Source: Lysobacteraceae bacterium PS02065
GTDB lineage: Bacteria; Pseudomonadota; Gammaproteobacteria; Xanthomonadales; Rhodanobacteraceae
Assembly: GCA_029959555.1 (NCBI GenBank)
Contig: JASCPI010000006.1
Span: forward strand, 62,001-126,000
Direction: 5' to 3'
Length of the DNA stretch: 64,000 nucleotides
Both the position numbers and the translations under genes were made by a program. The notes under the pieces are model-generated. The model searched no databases and was not told the origin of the DNA. It saw only the letters and a list, made by a program, of their open reading frames with translations. Positions 7,482 through 17,013 of this stretch are shown piece by piece; the stretch's first letter is position 1, and each line of letters starts with the position of its first letter.

Positions 7482-10424
7482 TCACTCGAAGCCGGTCCGC
7501 ATGATCCTGTCGCGCAGGCTGTGGGTCGCGACGTTGTCGTCGAGGCGCGTCTCGACGGTCGAAAACGGTCCGAACGCGCTGGCACCCAGATCGAGCATCG
7601 CCGAGCCATCGTCCCAGAGGAATCTGGCCGACACGACCAGTACGGCCCCTGCGGGCAGCGCTCGACGCACCACGATCGATGTCGCGCGTTCCACGGCCGT
7701 GCACGGCACGCCGTCGAGCGTGCAGGTCACCGCCTCGACCACCACGCCCTGCGGCACGACCAGCATCGCGTCGACGTCGTCGACCGCGTCGGGCCCGTCG
7801 TTGCGAGTCGTCGCGACGAGGTCGAGTACCAGCCCGTCGCCGGCGGCCTGTGCCGCGACGTCGAGCGACACGTGCAGTTCGCTCCTGCTGCCGGCCGCGA
7901 GCGCGTGACGGGCGATGCTGAGCGCCGGAGGCGCGTCGTGGCGGGCGTGCAGGTTCGATGCGAGCGCCACCTGGCCGTCGGTGCCGAGCGACCAGACGAA
8001 ACCGCCGCGGTCGTCGCGATGCGGCTGGTTGAAGGACTGGCGCAGGGCGGGGCGCGTGCCAACGGGTTCGCCGGTCGCGGCGTCGAATCCCGTGAGGGCC
8101 AGCACGTATTCCGACGTCGGGAAGCTGCGTTGCTGGGTCGCGTAGAGGATGCCGTCCACGACACCCTTCGGGTTGGCGGTCGCGATCGCTCCGAACGGGC
8201 TGTCGGCCAGGTCGTTCGACCACACGACGGCGCCGGTGGTGGCGTCCAGCATCGTGATGAAGCCGCGCCCGCCCGGGGCCGGCAGGCTCGAATCCACGCG
8301 GCGCCCGCCGACGATGATGCGCCCGCCCTGCGCCGCGCTCGTGATCGCGGCATACGGGCTGTAACGGGACGTGGTCGATCCGATCGGCGGGGTCGACCAG
8401 CGCGTCGAGCCGGTCGATGCATCGATGCTCGTGACGGCCAGCATCACATCGTTGAACGTCGTGTGCACGATGGTGCCGGCATCCGGCACGTGCGTCATGC
8501 CTCCCGCCGGTGGTCGGCTCCACGTCACACTGCCATCGTCGCCGGAGATGCGCGCGATGCCGTAGGCGGATTCGCCGAGGGCGGGTTCGAGCTGGATCAG
8601 GTCGTCGCCGAGTGCGTACGCGGAGGGTGGGTAGCTTGTCGGAACCCACAACGGTGATGGGGGCGCGAACGTCTTGCGCCAGAGGATCGCGCCGTCGGCG
8701 GAGGCATGGCGGGTAAGGTGACGCACGTCCTGCGACGGAGCACCCCATGGAAGCTTCGGGAAACCTTCGTGCACGGCGACCACGACATGGCCGTACGAAT
8801 CGATCGCCGCAAGTGAGGCCGCGACGTCGATCTGCCCCGAGGCGTGATCCAGCAGCGGGCGCTGCCAGAGCGTCGCCCCACCCGCGCCGTCGATCCGCAT
8901 CACGGTGGCGTCGGTTCCGGTCCCCCCGTACCAGTAGGGGCCGCCCGCGACGAGGACGGCGACATCCCCGTGCGCGTTGCGCTTGATCTCCAGGCGTGTC
9001 GACGAAAGGGAAGCAAGCACCGGCATGGGCGCGGGGCGGGTCGACTCGGTGATCAGCGTGCCGTCGGCCAGTCGGTATTCGCGCAGGTGGAGCTGCTGTC
9101 CGGCACTTCCCCATTCGAGTGCCGCGGCCAGGGCCGTTCCGCCTTCCTGGTCGAACAGCCACGTCGCGACGACCCCGGAGGGCACCATGACCGGCGAGGC
9201 GCTCCAGGGGGCCGATGTACCGGCCGAACCATGCCAGGTCGCGACTTCGCAGGTTTCGCCGTCTGCAGTGCGACGGCATCGCGTGCCGACCGCCACGATG
9301 TCGGCCCCGTCCGCGACGGCACGATCGACGATGAGTTCGTCCCACTCGGGCGACACCGCGTCGGCGCGCCAGAGCAGCGAGCCGTCTTCGGGGTCGAGCG
9401 CCGCCACGTAGGCGACAGGCGTGTTGCCGGATGGCGCGGCATCGCGGCCCGGGACGAGGACGCCGCCTGCGCCGACCGTGGGCAGGCCGAGGCTGCCTGC
9501 GGCGGCGTGCGTCCAGCGCGTGGCGCCCGTTGCGGCATCGAGGGCCTCCAGCGTGGCGCCGCGGCGGCCGAGGATCGAGCCGTCCGCCATGCGCACGAGG
9601 GCGTCGAACGCCGGCCCGCCTTCGGGACCGTCGACGCTCCAGAGCGTCTGGCCGTCGGCCGTCGAGATCTTGCGCAGCGTGGAATCGCTGGACACGTAGA
9701 CGCTCGACGTGTCGACCAGGAGTGCCGTGATGGGCAGGTCGACGCTCCACGCGATCGATGCCGTCGGAATGTCGAGGCGGATCAGGCGCGAGGTACAACC
9801 CACGACGGCGTACACGGCGGTGCCGTCGCCGGCCATGGCTCGCGTCCCGCACGACGTGTCGGATGAGGCCTGCGCCACCCGCATCGTGGCCAGCAGCCTG
9901 CCGGTCGCGGCGTCGTGATGGCGGAAGACGGTGCGTGTGCCGGAACGGACGGCGAGCACGACACTGCCGTCGTCGAGCACCACGCCGGTATCGATCTTGT
10001 CCACGTTGACCTGGTATTCCCACTGCCGGCCGACCGTCGACCACGACACGTGGCCGTCGGCATCGAGCAGGGAGACGGCCGCTCCGATCACGAGGGCGCT
10101 TCCGTCGGGACCGGCGACGACACGCTGGGGCACTCGTCCGGCTTCCGGATGGTGGGGCAACGTGGTGCGCCACCGCGTTGCGCCGGACGCCTCGAGCTTC
10201 ACGACGGAAGGCGTGTCGTTCATGACCTCGCGCAGGATCGGCAGGAACGGGCCACCCGGCGATTCGATGAGATCGGGTCGCGCGTCGTTGCGCGACCATG
10301 GTGCCGGCCCCGTCGCGGCATCGGTCACGACGCTCCACGCGGGATTGCCCGCGAGGACCTGCGGTGCGTACGACGACACCAGCAGGAGGGCGGCCGTCGC
10401 CGCCTCGATCCGTCGATTGCGCAT
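7482..10424 (-). CDS. Secreted PQQ-like beta-propeller protein, paralogue 1
   Basis: 980 residues from ATG 10424, chosen because AGGGGA lies 9 bases upstream and a signal peptide starts there (hydrophobic core ALLLVSSYA, cleavage near VLA-G). About a dozen blades carry the PQQ/BamB-type pattern D-x-x-x-G-x-x-x-W (for example DAATGATRW, DPEDGSLLW, DASTGSTRW, DATTGAVVW), enough for two propellers. The last 150 residues resemble a CARDB/DUF11-type extracellular domain with one likely disulphide (CTLDGVPC). The protein ends RIMRTGFE, resembling the tails of other secreted proteins in the window. No PQQ enzyme catalytic residues were recognised, so a scaffolding or binding role is possible; the function is unknown. 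It is paralogous to the next gene upstream on the same strand. Confidence 0.8.
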   Translation of the reverse strand: MRNRRIEAATAALLLVSSYAPQVLAGNPAWSVVTDAATGPAPWSRNDARPDLIESPGGPFLPILREVMNDTPSVVKLEASGATRWRTTLPHHPEAGRVPQRVVAGPDGSALVIGAAVSLLDADGHVSWSTVGRQWEYQVNVDKIDTGVVLDDGSVVLAVRSGTRTVFRHHDAATGRLLATMRVAQASSDTSCGTRAMAGDGTAVYAVVGCTSRLIRLDIPTASIAWSVDLPITALLVDTSSVYVSSDSTLRKISTADGQTLWSVDGPEGGPAFDALVRMADGSILGRRGATLEALDAATGATRWTHAAAGSLGLPTVGAGGVLVPGRDAAPSGNTPVAYVAALDPEDGSLLWRADAVSPEWDELIVDRAVADGADIVAVGTRCRRTADGETCEVATWHGSAGTSAPWSASPVMVPSGVVATWLFDQEGGTALAAALEWGSAGQQLHLREYRLADGTLITESTRPAPMPVLASLSSTRLEIKRNAHGDVAVLVAGGPYWYGGTGTDATVMRIDGAGGATLWQRPLLDHASGQIDVAASLAAIDSYGHVVVAVHEGFPKLPWGAPSQDVRHLTRHASADGAILWRKTFAPPSPLWVPTSYPPSAYALGDDLIQLEPALGESAYGIARISGDDGSVTWSRPPAGGMTHVPDAGTIVHTTFNDVMLAVTSIDASTGSTRWSTPPIGSTTSRYSPYAAITSAAQGGRIIVGGRRVDSSLPAPGGRGFITMLDATTGAVVWSNDLADSPFGAIATANPKGVVDGILYATQQRSFPTSEYVLALTGFDAATGEPVGTRPALRQSFNQPHRDDRGGFVWSLGTDGQVALASNLHARHDAPPALSIARHALAAGSRSELHVSLDVAAQAAGDGLVLDLVATTRNDGPDAVDDVDAMLVVPQGVVVEAVTCTLDGVPCTAVERATSIVVRRALPAGAVLVVSARFLWDDGSAMLDLGASAFGPFSTVETRLDDNVATHSLRDRIMRTGFE

Positions 10425-10572
10425 GCCCACGAGTCCCCTGTTTCCCTTGGTGCGATGTTGTGCGGAGTGCATTCTTCAGCGTACCGCCGGGTGACGTCGG
10501 AATGCGCGCGGTGCCGTGCTTCGCGCGGATCAGCTACCCGGCTGACCCGCGCGCGACCGGCGACGGTCCGAG

Positions 10573-13533
10573 TCAGTCGAAGCCGTGGCGATGGATCGTG
10601 TCGGTGTACGACGCGTAGGCCATGTTGTCCTTGAGCGTCGTCTCCGCGAACGAGAACGGGCCGAACGCGCTCGCATGGATCTCGTTGCGATCACGGCCGC
10701 TGACGAGCAGGCGAGCGGTGATCCTCAGTTCGGCGCCGGCCGGCAGGTCGAAACGGCCTTCGAGCGTCGTGGGTGTCGTGGAGACGGAGCAGGGGAGCGT
10801 CGTCATCGTGCATGTCGTCGACTCCACGATGGCGCCTGCGGGAAGCGTGAGCAAGGTGTCGACATCCTGCGCGGTCGTCGCACCCGCGTTCAGCGTCGTG
10901 AACGTCACGTCGAGCGCGAGCGTCCCGCTTGAGCTGGTCGGGGTCGCCGCCAGACTTACCGCGAGCGCACCGGTCGAGGCGGGCATGATTGCGCGGCGCG
11001 CCAGCTTGGCCGACACCGGCGCGTCGTGACGCACGTGGAACCAGGATTGGAGCAGGAAGCCACCTTCCGCGTCGTGTCCCTGCACACCGCCCGAACCCCA
11101 CGTGTCGCGATGGGGAAGGATCCAGGGCTCATGGGATACGAAACGGCTCAGCGAGGCCGTGCCATCTTGCACCGAGAGGCCGGTGAGGGCGTACGCGAAG
11201 CCGAACGGCGCGTTCATGTAGTTCTGCGAGCCGTACGCGATGTCGCCGACGACGGCTCTCGGTATGAAGCGGCTGCTGGGCCCCATCGGATTGTCGTCGA
11301 AGCGATTCGCCCACGCGATCGAGCCGCTGTCCATGTCTAGCGCGAGCGCGAGACCGCGCATCACGCGCGTATTGGTGCCGAAGATCACTTCGCGGCGTGC
11401 TCCCCCCATGACGTACAGGCCGTGCTGGGGGCTCGCCACGACATCGTATATGTAGAACTGGTCGTCGAATTCGCCATCGTAGTTCGTCGTCCACGCTACC
11501 GTTCCCGAGGAAGCATCGATGCGACGGATCATGAGCGGTGGTGTCATCGACGTCGTGACGATGGTCGAGGCGTCCACGGAGTAGACCGACTGGTAGGACG
11601 ACGATGCGATCGACCAGGCTACGGTCCCGTTGGACCCCGCGAGCTTCGCGATGCCGATCCAAGGCGGGAACGCGGTGTCGTCCGGCAGTTCGTATACCGC
11701 CAGATCGTCGCCGAGGGCGAACGCTCCGGGAGCGTCCCTGATGAACCATTCGGAAAAGAAGGGGGGTCTGAACAACGTGGTCCAGATCGCTTCGCCCGTC
11801 GCCGTGTCGAGCTTGCGGATGGATCGGCGGTCATTCGATTCGCCGGTCATTGGATCCATCGGAAATCCTTCGTGCAAGGACACGAACACATGGCCCGTCG
11901 AGTCCGATCCGATCAGCGTCGCGCCGACGCCGATCTGTCCCTGCTGCAGGTCGAGCAGCGGCCGCTGCCAGAGGATTGCCCCGGTGGTGCCGTGGAATTT
12001 CATCAGGTTGGCATCGGTGAACACGCCCTGGAATCGGCCGAGGTCCGCGGAATACAGCACGACAGGATGCCCGTCGCCACCGATCTTCAGCGTGACGAGG
12101 TTCGCCACGAACGGCGTGAGGGCCGGCATCGCTGCCGCGTGCGTGAACTCCGCGAGCACGACGCCGTCGGCTTCACGATGTCGGCGCAGGCGCAGTTGCT
12201 GTCCTGTCGACGCCCACTCGACTGTGGCGGTCCAGGTCGAGCCGTCACCCGTGCGCTGCATGGCGGTGACGACACCGGAGCGCAGCATTACGGGAGTCGG
12301 TGCGAAGCCCGTGCCGTTCGCGTCTCCCTGCCAAGTCACGACCTCGCAGCGTTCGATCGTATTCGGCTCGCGGCAACGGGTGCCGAGCGCGACGACGCGC
12401 GTGCCGACGAGGGTCGCGCGGTCGAGCTGCACCTCGTCCCAGCCGGGGGAGTCGAGCATCGCCCGCCACAGCACGCTGCCCGATGTCGGATCGCGGCGTT
12501 CCACGAACGCGGCCGCAGGGTCCGATGACGTGCGGCCAATGATGACGACTCCCTCGGCAGTCACCGACGGATTGTCGACGAATCCACTCACCGCGTGTGC
12601 CCACAAGCCCGTGCCGGACGCGCGATCGAGAGCCTCGAGCTGACCGTCCGTGACGGCGAGAAGCGCGCCGCCCGGAACCGCCGCCAGCGAGCGGACATAC
12701 CGGCCCTCGCGATCCGCGCTCCACAGTGCGGCCCCGCTCACCACGTCGAACTTGCGGATGGACGGTAAGGTGTCGACCGCGTACGCACCCGTCGCATCGA
12801 CGTGGAGCGGTACGTCGACGTTCGTGAACGCGGCCTCGGTGCTCCACGTGATGCGCAGCGGCGAGGTGTCGATTCGCGCGATGCGGGTCGGGCAGCCTCC
12901 GACGAGGATGGCCGCGGAGCCTAAGCCGGCCATGTTGCGCACATGACAGCCCAAACCGACGTCGGAAGCGTAAGCGGGCAATGTGAGCCGCGCGAGGGTG
13001 GCTCCGGTGGCCGACGCCAGCTGGCGGATCTCCACGCGATTGCCAGTGCGCATCGCGATGATGGCGTCACCATCGTCGAGCAGCACGCCTGCATCGACGG
13101 TGGTGTCGCCTATGCCGACGGAAGCGGCGAGGTCGCCTGCCGCGGACCACAAGCGCGAGCCGTCAGCGGCGAGCTTGGTGACCGACAAGCCGACGACGAG
13201 CGAGGTCCCTGAGGAGCCTCCGATCAGGTGCTGCTTGGCCCGACCCGCTTCCGCATTATGGCCGAGCATCGCGCGCCATAGCGGAGCGCCTGTGGCCGGA
13301 TCGACACGAACGACGCCGGGTGTGGCCTGCATCGCTTCGCCGACCATGGACACCAGAGGGCCGGTCGGCGAATCGACCATGACGGCGCGGGCCGTGTCGC
13401 TTTTCCAGGGCACCGTGCCGATGCTTCCCTCGATCAGCGTCTCCCATTCCTGCGACTGCGCGTTTGCGGCGCCCGCGAATCCCCACGCCAGCGCGAAGAG
13501 CGTCGCGAGGCGAGCCTTGCTCGATGAAGCCAT
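10573..13533 (-). CDS. Secreted PQQ-like beta-propeller protein, paralogue 2
   Basis: 986 residues. ATG 13533 has a strong ribosome-binding site (AGGAAGGA, 5 bases away) and begins a clear signal peptide (LATLFALAWGFAGAANA, cleavage before QSQEW). It has the same architecture as its neighbour: roughly twelve D-x-x-x-G-x-x-x-W blades (DPATGAPLW, DPTSGSVLW, DTATGEAIW, DMDSGSIAW) and a C-terminal DUF11/CARDB-like domain with a CTMTTLPC pair. The closing segments of the two are parallel: SAFGPFSFAETTLKDN here against SAFGPFSTVETRLDDN in paralogue 1, and the last residues are TIHRHGFD. A tandem duplication followed by substantial divergence is the simplest history. The 148-base gap to paralogue 1 could hold a separate promoter. 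Substrate or partner unknown. Confidence 0.8.
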   Translation of the reverse strand: MASSSKARLATLFALAWGFAGAANAQSQEWETLIEGSIGTVPWKSDTARAVMVDSPTGPLVSMVGEAMQATPGVVRVDPATGAPLWRAMLGHNAEAGRAKQHLIGGSSGTSLVVGLSVTKLAADGSRLWSAAGDLAASVGIGDTTVDAGVLLDDGDAIIAMRTGNRVEIRQLASATGATLARLTLPAYASDVGLGCHVRNMAGLGSAAILVGGCPTRIARIDTSPLRITWSTEAAFTNVDVPLHVDATGAYAVDTLPSIRKFDVVSGAALWSADREGRYVRSLAAVPGGALLAVTDGQLEALDRASGTGLWAHAVSGFVDNPSVTAEGVVIIGRTSSDPAAAFVERRDPTSGSVLWRAMLDSPGWDEVQLDRATLVGTRVVALGTRCREPNTIERCEVVTWQGDANGTGFAPTPVMLRSGVVTAMQRTGDGSTWTATVEWASTGQQLRLRRHREADGVVLAEFTHAAAMPALTPFVANLVTLKIGGDGHPVVLYSADLGRFQGVFTDANLMKFHGTTGAILWQRPLLDLQQGQIGVGATLIGSDSTGHVFVSLHEGFPMDPMTGESNDRRSIRKLDTATGEAIWTTLFRPPFFSEWFIRDAPGAFALGDDLAVYELPDDTAFPPWIGIAKLAGSNGTVAWSIASSSYQSVYSVDASTIVTTSMTPPLMIRRIDASSGTVAWTTNYDGEFDDQFYIYDVVASPQHGLYVMGGARREVIFGTNTRVMRGLALALDMDSGSIAWANRFDDNPMGPSSRFIPRAVVGDIAYGSQNYMNAPFGFAYALTGLSVQDGTASLSRFVSHEPWILPHRDTWGSGGVQGHDAEGGFLLQSWFHVRHDAPVSAKLARRAIMPASTGALAVSLAATPTSSSGTLALDVTFTTLNAGATTAQDVDTLLTLPAGAIVESTTCTMTTLPCSVSTTPTTLEGRFDLPAGAELRITARLLVSGRDRNEIHASAFGPFSFAETTLKDNMAYASYTDTIHRHGFD

Positions 13534-13666
13534 GGTGTCCTTCCTGGATGTCCCCGGCGCGGGTTGTACCATGGATCCGCAGTCCACCCTGGCGGCATGA
13601 CAAGGATTTACATGCAGCTTGGCCCAGTGCCGGCGAACACGACGATCGCCTGGCCCGGTGACGCGA

Positions 13667-14485
13667 TCACGCCGCCACGTGATCCGCGATGCCGCGCTCG
13701 CACCAGATCAATCGGTCTCGACGCGTCGCCTCGTAGCGCCGGTTGTTCGGCAGGTCGGGTGCGTCGACGTCGTCCTGCGCGCGCGTGGCGTGCTCGAGGT
13801 GCACGGCGAGGGCAGCCCATTTGAGCGCGCGGCGACGCACGCCGGCGTTGGCGAGGCGTGCGGCGAGTTCGCGGTCCTCGGCGCCGTAGCCGACCATGCC
13901 CTCGTCGAAGCCGTTCACGCGCACGAGGTCGGCGCGCCAGGCGCTCATGTTGCAGCTCATGACGCGGCCGCCACTCGCGGCGTTCGCCTTCCAGCGGGCC
14001 AGCCACGGCGCGCGGAACGCATAGTGGCGACGGATGCCGTCGAAGGCGCGGAAGTCGGCGCGCGACCACGGCGCGAACACGGGGCGGGCGCCGGCCAGCA
14101 GGCCCGCCGTCGCGGCCGCGGTCGAGCGGATGCGGCCGCCCTGCAGGAACGTGCCGGGCCGTGCGAAGCGCGCGTGGTCCTCGATGAAATGCGGGTGCAG
14201 CAGCATGTCGCCGTCGATCATGACGATGTAGTCGGCGCCGCTCGCGGAGATGCCGAGGTTGCGGCAGCGCGCGGCGCGGAAGCCGAGGTCGTCCTGCCAG
14301 AGGTGGCGGACCGGGATGCACGTGGTCGCCGCGAACGCCGCGATGCAGGCAGCGGTGTCGGGACCGGACCCGTCGTCGGCGACGAGGATCTCGTCGGGTG
14401 GGCGCGTCTGCTTCGCGGCGCTGGAGAGCACGCGCGCGAGCGCTTCGGGCCAGTTGTAGGTGAGGACGAGCAGGGCGATGCGCAC
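13667..14485 (-). CDS. Family 2 glycosyltransferase
   Basis: Cytoplasmic nucleotide-sugar-dependent GT-A fold enzyme. Starting at GTG 14485 the protein (272 residues) opens directly with the first strand, RIALLVLTYNWPEALARVL; an alternative GTG at 14542 adds 19 residues without family similarity. Motifs: ADDGSGPDT after the second strand, the DxD-type metal site in MIDGDML, and the acceptor-side GFDEGMVGYGAEDRELAARL, which places it with the family that includes chondroitin-synthase-like and galactosyl/GalNAc transferases having the GFDExxxGWGxED motif. No sugar-nucleotide genes adjoin it. It may belong to a transcription unit with the upstream genes on the same strand, but the 160-base gap makes that uncertain. 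Acceptor and donor unknown. Confidence 0.82.
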   Translation of the reverse strand: MRIALLVLTYNWPEALARVLSSAAKQTRPPDEILVADDGSGPDTAACIAAFAATTCIPVRHLWQDDLGFRAARCRNLGISASGADYIVMIDGDMLLHPHFIEDHARFARPGTFLQGGRIRSTAAATAGLLAGARPVFAPWSRADFRAFDGIRRHYAFRAPWLARWKANAASGGRVMSCNMSAWRADLVRVNGFDEGMVGYGAEDRELAARLANAGVRRRALKWAALAVHLEHATRAQDDVDAPDLPNNRRYEATRRDRLIWCERGIADHVAA

Positions 14486-14647
14486 GTCGTGTGTCCAGGC
14501 GCCGTCGGCGGGCGGATCGCCACAGGACGTCGCTGCGGGCACGATGGTCGCAGCCTGTTCGAACGGAAGGTTGCCGCGATGAGCGCGCGGCGGCGGCCCC
14601 GCGAGCGGGGCGCCCGGCAGCCGCCGGACGCCCCGTCCTTCACGACA

Positions 14648-15871
14648 TCAGCGCACCGCGACGGCGCGCTCGCGGCGCTCGATCAGGCTCATGTCGGCCT
14701 GGTTGACGAGGCGCAGGTCGCGTACCTCGAACGGCGCACGGATACCGCCGGCGATCGAACCCGCATCGAACGCGAGATCGATAGTGCCGCGGCCGGCATC
14801 GATCCACTTCGCTGCATGGGCGACCGACGCCGGCTTGAGGCTGCCGTCGGCGGCGGTGCCGTAGAGCACGCCGGCGAGCTGGTAGCGGCTCGCATCGGCG
14901 GCCTCGATGCCGACCCGCACGGTGACCCCACCGGCCTTGCGCGAGGCCGTCGACACGACCTCGACATCGCCGTCCAGGCGCGCCGACGCGACGGCCACCG
15001 CGAATGCCGTGCGGGCATCGCGCTGCACGCTGCCCTTGGCGCCGTTCGTGTTGCCGAACGCGTGCACTTCCCAGAGGCCGTGGCCGCCCGCGCGTGCGGC
15101 GTCGGGCGTGACCGAGGCGACGAAGCTGCCGTCCGCATCGCGCGTGAACACGGCGGGCTGGCTCGCGCCGTTCGGTGCCGTGAGCAGGCCTTCGAGGCGG
15201 TCGAGGGTGGCCCCTTCGACACGTGCCCGCACGCGCAGGCTGTCGCCCGCGACGACGGCATCGCGCTCGGCGGCGAGCGACATCACGACCGGGCTGGCCG
15301 GCTCGAACACGTGCACGAGGTAATCGCCCGAGGCCTGCGCGGCGACGAGTTCGACCGTGCCTTCGCCGAGCGCGGCATCGAGCTTGAGCACGACCGTGCC
15401 TTCGGGCGCCTGCATGCCGGCGGCGCGCAAGGCGTCCTGATCGGCTGCGCCGTGCACGGCTTCGGCGCTCGTCCAGGTGCGACCCTTGGCGCGGAAGGTC
15501 AGCGTCGAGGCGTCGAGCGTCGCGGCGTTGCCTTCGCGCGGGCTCAGGCGCACGAGGGCGCCCGGCGCGCTCGTGGCGAGGTTCACGCCTGCGCGCAGTT
15601 CGGCGGCGCTCGCGTCGATCCAGTACTCGCGGCTCTCGGCCGTGAACGTGGTCGGGCGTGCTTCGAGGGCCTGCGCGGGATCGATCGCCCACGACATCGC
15701 GCTCGGCGTGCGGTCGAGCGAGGCGGTGGCCGATTTGGCGAGACCGAGCGGCTGCAGGCGCTGCGGCACCTGGTCGCCGGCGGAGGCGGGCAGCAGGCGC
15801 TGCAGGTCGGCGGCGTGGGCGCTGCCGGCGCACAGCGCGGCGAGGATCATGCTGGAAAGGATCTTCTTCAT
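14648..15871 (-). CDS. Secreted DUF4785-type protein
   Basis: 407 residues; ATG 15871 with GAGGAG 7 bases upstream. The N-terminal MKKILSSMILAALCAGSAHA is a typical Sec signal peptide with AxA cleavage, so the protein should be periplasmic or extracellular. I recognise the arrangement as the DUF4785-family protein found next to a lipase-like hydrolase in Xanthomonas relatives. The sequence is predicted mostly beta (Ig-like segments, for example LRVRARVEGATLDRLEGLL and GLWEVHAFGNTNG) with no cysteines in the mature part and no catalytic motif. It lies 11 bases downstream of the lipase-like gene and is almost certainly co-transcribed, so a role as chaperone, inhibitor or surface partner of that enzyme is an inference worth testing. 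Confidence 0.75.
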   Translation of the reverse strand: MKKILSSMILAALCAGSAHAADLQRLLPASAGDQVPQRLQPLGLAKSATASLDRTPSAMSWAIDPAQALEARPTTFTAESREYWIDASAAELRAGVNLATSAPGALVRLSPREGNAATLDASTLTFRAKGRTWTSAEAVHGAADQDALRAAGMQAPEGTVVLKLDAALGEGTVELVAAQASGDYLVHVFEPASPVVMSLAAERDAVVAGDSLRVRARVEGATLDRLEGLLTAPNGASQPAVFTRDADGSFVASVTPDAARAGGHGLWEVHAFGNTNGAKGSVQRDARTAFAVAVASARLDGDVEVVSTASRKAGGVTVRVGIEAADASRYQLAGVLYGTAADGSLKPASVAHAAKWIDAGRGTIDLAFDAGSIAGGIRAPFEVRDLRLVNQADMSLIERRERAVAVR

Positions 15872-15882
15872 GGCATGGCTCC

Positions 15883-16740
15883 TCAGAGGTCGTTGCGCAG
15901 GATGGTGTCGAGGCCGAAGCAGGCGCGGCGGCTCTGGTTGTGGTTGAGCACCTTGCCTCCCGTGCGCGTCGTGTCGCGGAACCAGAGCGAGCCGGCGGCC
16001 TGCTGGCTCGTGCAGTTGAGGAAGCCGTCCGAGCAGCTCGACAGCCAGTTCTGCGTGATCTCCAGGCCGACGCTCTGCGTGTAGCCGCCGCAGTAGGCGT
16101 TGGAGCTGAAGATGCCCGACGAGACATCGGTGCCGACGACGTTCCAGAAGCCCTTCGGCAGTGCCGGGCGGCCCGCGGTGCCGTAGAGGTTGTTCTGGTT
16201 GTACTGCGCCATCCAGCTCGACTGCTGCATGCGCACGCCGTCGTTCTTGTAGCCGAGCAGCCAGCCCAGCGCGGACTCGAACACGTTGCCGTTCATGACC
16301 GCGTCGGCGAGCGGCGTGCCCGCGCTCGACGGCGCGAGCGCGTTGACCCAGCGCACCTTCGAGATGATGTTCGGGTAGCGGCTGTCGTAGGTCGGGTTGG
16401 ACATGATCCAGCGCATGACGTTGCCGCCGTTGGAGTGCGTGATCACGACGAGATCGGTGATGTTGCGGCTGTTGACGAAGCTCGTCAGCTGCGTGGCGAG
16501 GCAGCCGGCGGCGCGGCTGTCCCACATGTACTGCGTGAAGTCGCAGTTGATGACCGTGTAGTTCGCCTGGTTGGTCAGGCCCTGGCGCACGGTGTTGACG
16601 ATCTCGGGCTGCCAGTAATCGTTGTAGGCGTTGGTCTGCGCGCCGGTCCCGTGGACGAAGGCGACGCCGGTGCCGGCGTGCGCGGCATGCGCGTTGGCGG
16701 TGCCGAGCGCGAGCAGCGGCACGAGTGCGTATCGGATCAT
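15883..16740 (-). CDS. Secreted alpha/beta hydrolase, lipase-like
   Basis: 285 residues from ATG 16740 (GGGAGGG ribosome-binding site). Signal peptide MIRYALVPLLALGTANAHA. The mature protein starts with the oxyanion-hole region GVAFVHGTGAQTNAYNDYW and has the nucleophile elbow THSNGGNV (Ser about 103), a GHSxG-like site in which Asn replaces the usual residue, followed by further lipase-like features: NALAPSSAGTPLADAV after the nucleophile strand and several cysteines (CDFTQ, AGC, CGGY, SSCSDGFLNC) consistent with disulphides in an exported enzyme. The likely reaction is ester or lipid hydrolysis outside the cytoplasm; the substrate is unknown. First gene of a two-gene unit with the DUF4785-type protein, divergent from the transglutaminase operon. 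Confidence 0.78.
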   Translation of the reverse strand: MIRYALVPLLALGTANAHAAHAGTGVAFVHGTGAQTNAYNDYWQPEIVNTVRQGLTNQANYTVINCDFTQYMWDSRAAGCLATQLTSFVNSRNITDLVVITHSNGGNVMRWIMSNPTYDSRYPNIISKVRWVNALAPSSAGTPLADAVMNGNVFESALGWLLGYKNDGVRMQQSSWMAQYNQNNLYGTAGRPALPKGFWNVVGTDVSSGIFSSNAYCGGYTQSVGLEITQNWLSSCSDGFLNCTSQQAAGSLWFRDTTRTGGKVLNHNQSRRACFGLDTILRNDL

Positions 16741-16925
16741 TGAATCCCTCCCGGTGCGGCCCGCATGCGTGGCGGGCCCTTCTGATGGGCCTCGTGGCGC
16801 GTACCGGTACGGCGGTCCCTGCCGTCGCTGCGCGCTGGCGAAGCGGTGACAACCCCTCACGGCGCCTTCCATTCCCTCCCGGATGGTGGGGCGCCGGCCG
16901 ATCTTGGACGCGCATCGCACGGCGG

Positions 16926-16941
16926 TCAAACGATTGTTTGA
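16926..16941. promoter_or_regulatory. Operator-like inverted repeat TCAAAC-N4-GTTTGA
   Basis: Perfect 6-base arms around GATT in a GC-rich setting. The core CAAAC-N4-GTTTG resembles the site described for the TetR-type fatty-acid regulator PsrA. It lies between a lipase-like gene and the transglutaminase operon and could control either. The match to PsrA is from memory of the consensus; the regulator itself is not in the window. Confidence 0.45.
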
Positions 16942-17013
16942 AGCTTGTGCTCCACTTCGCATTCGCGTCTTCGGCGAGAGCTTTCGCACGCGCCACGTTG
17001 CACTGCGCAAATT

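Noticed and set aside
7393..10338. Second long minus-strand frame overlapping propeller paralogue 1
   Set aside because: Arg-rich out-of-frame shadow; the other frame has a ribosome-binding site, signal peptide and regular propeller blades.
14607..14637. GC-rich hairpin downstream of the DUF4785-type gene as a terminator
   Set aside because: The stem GGGGCG-x-CCGGC / GCCGG-x-CGCCCC is good but has no T-run in the direction of transcription; left unannotated.
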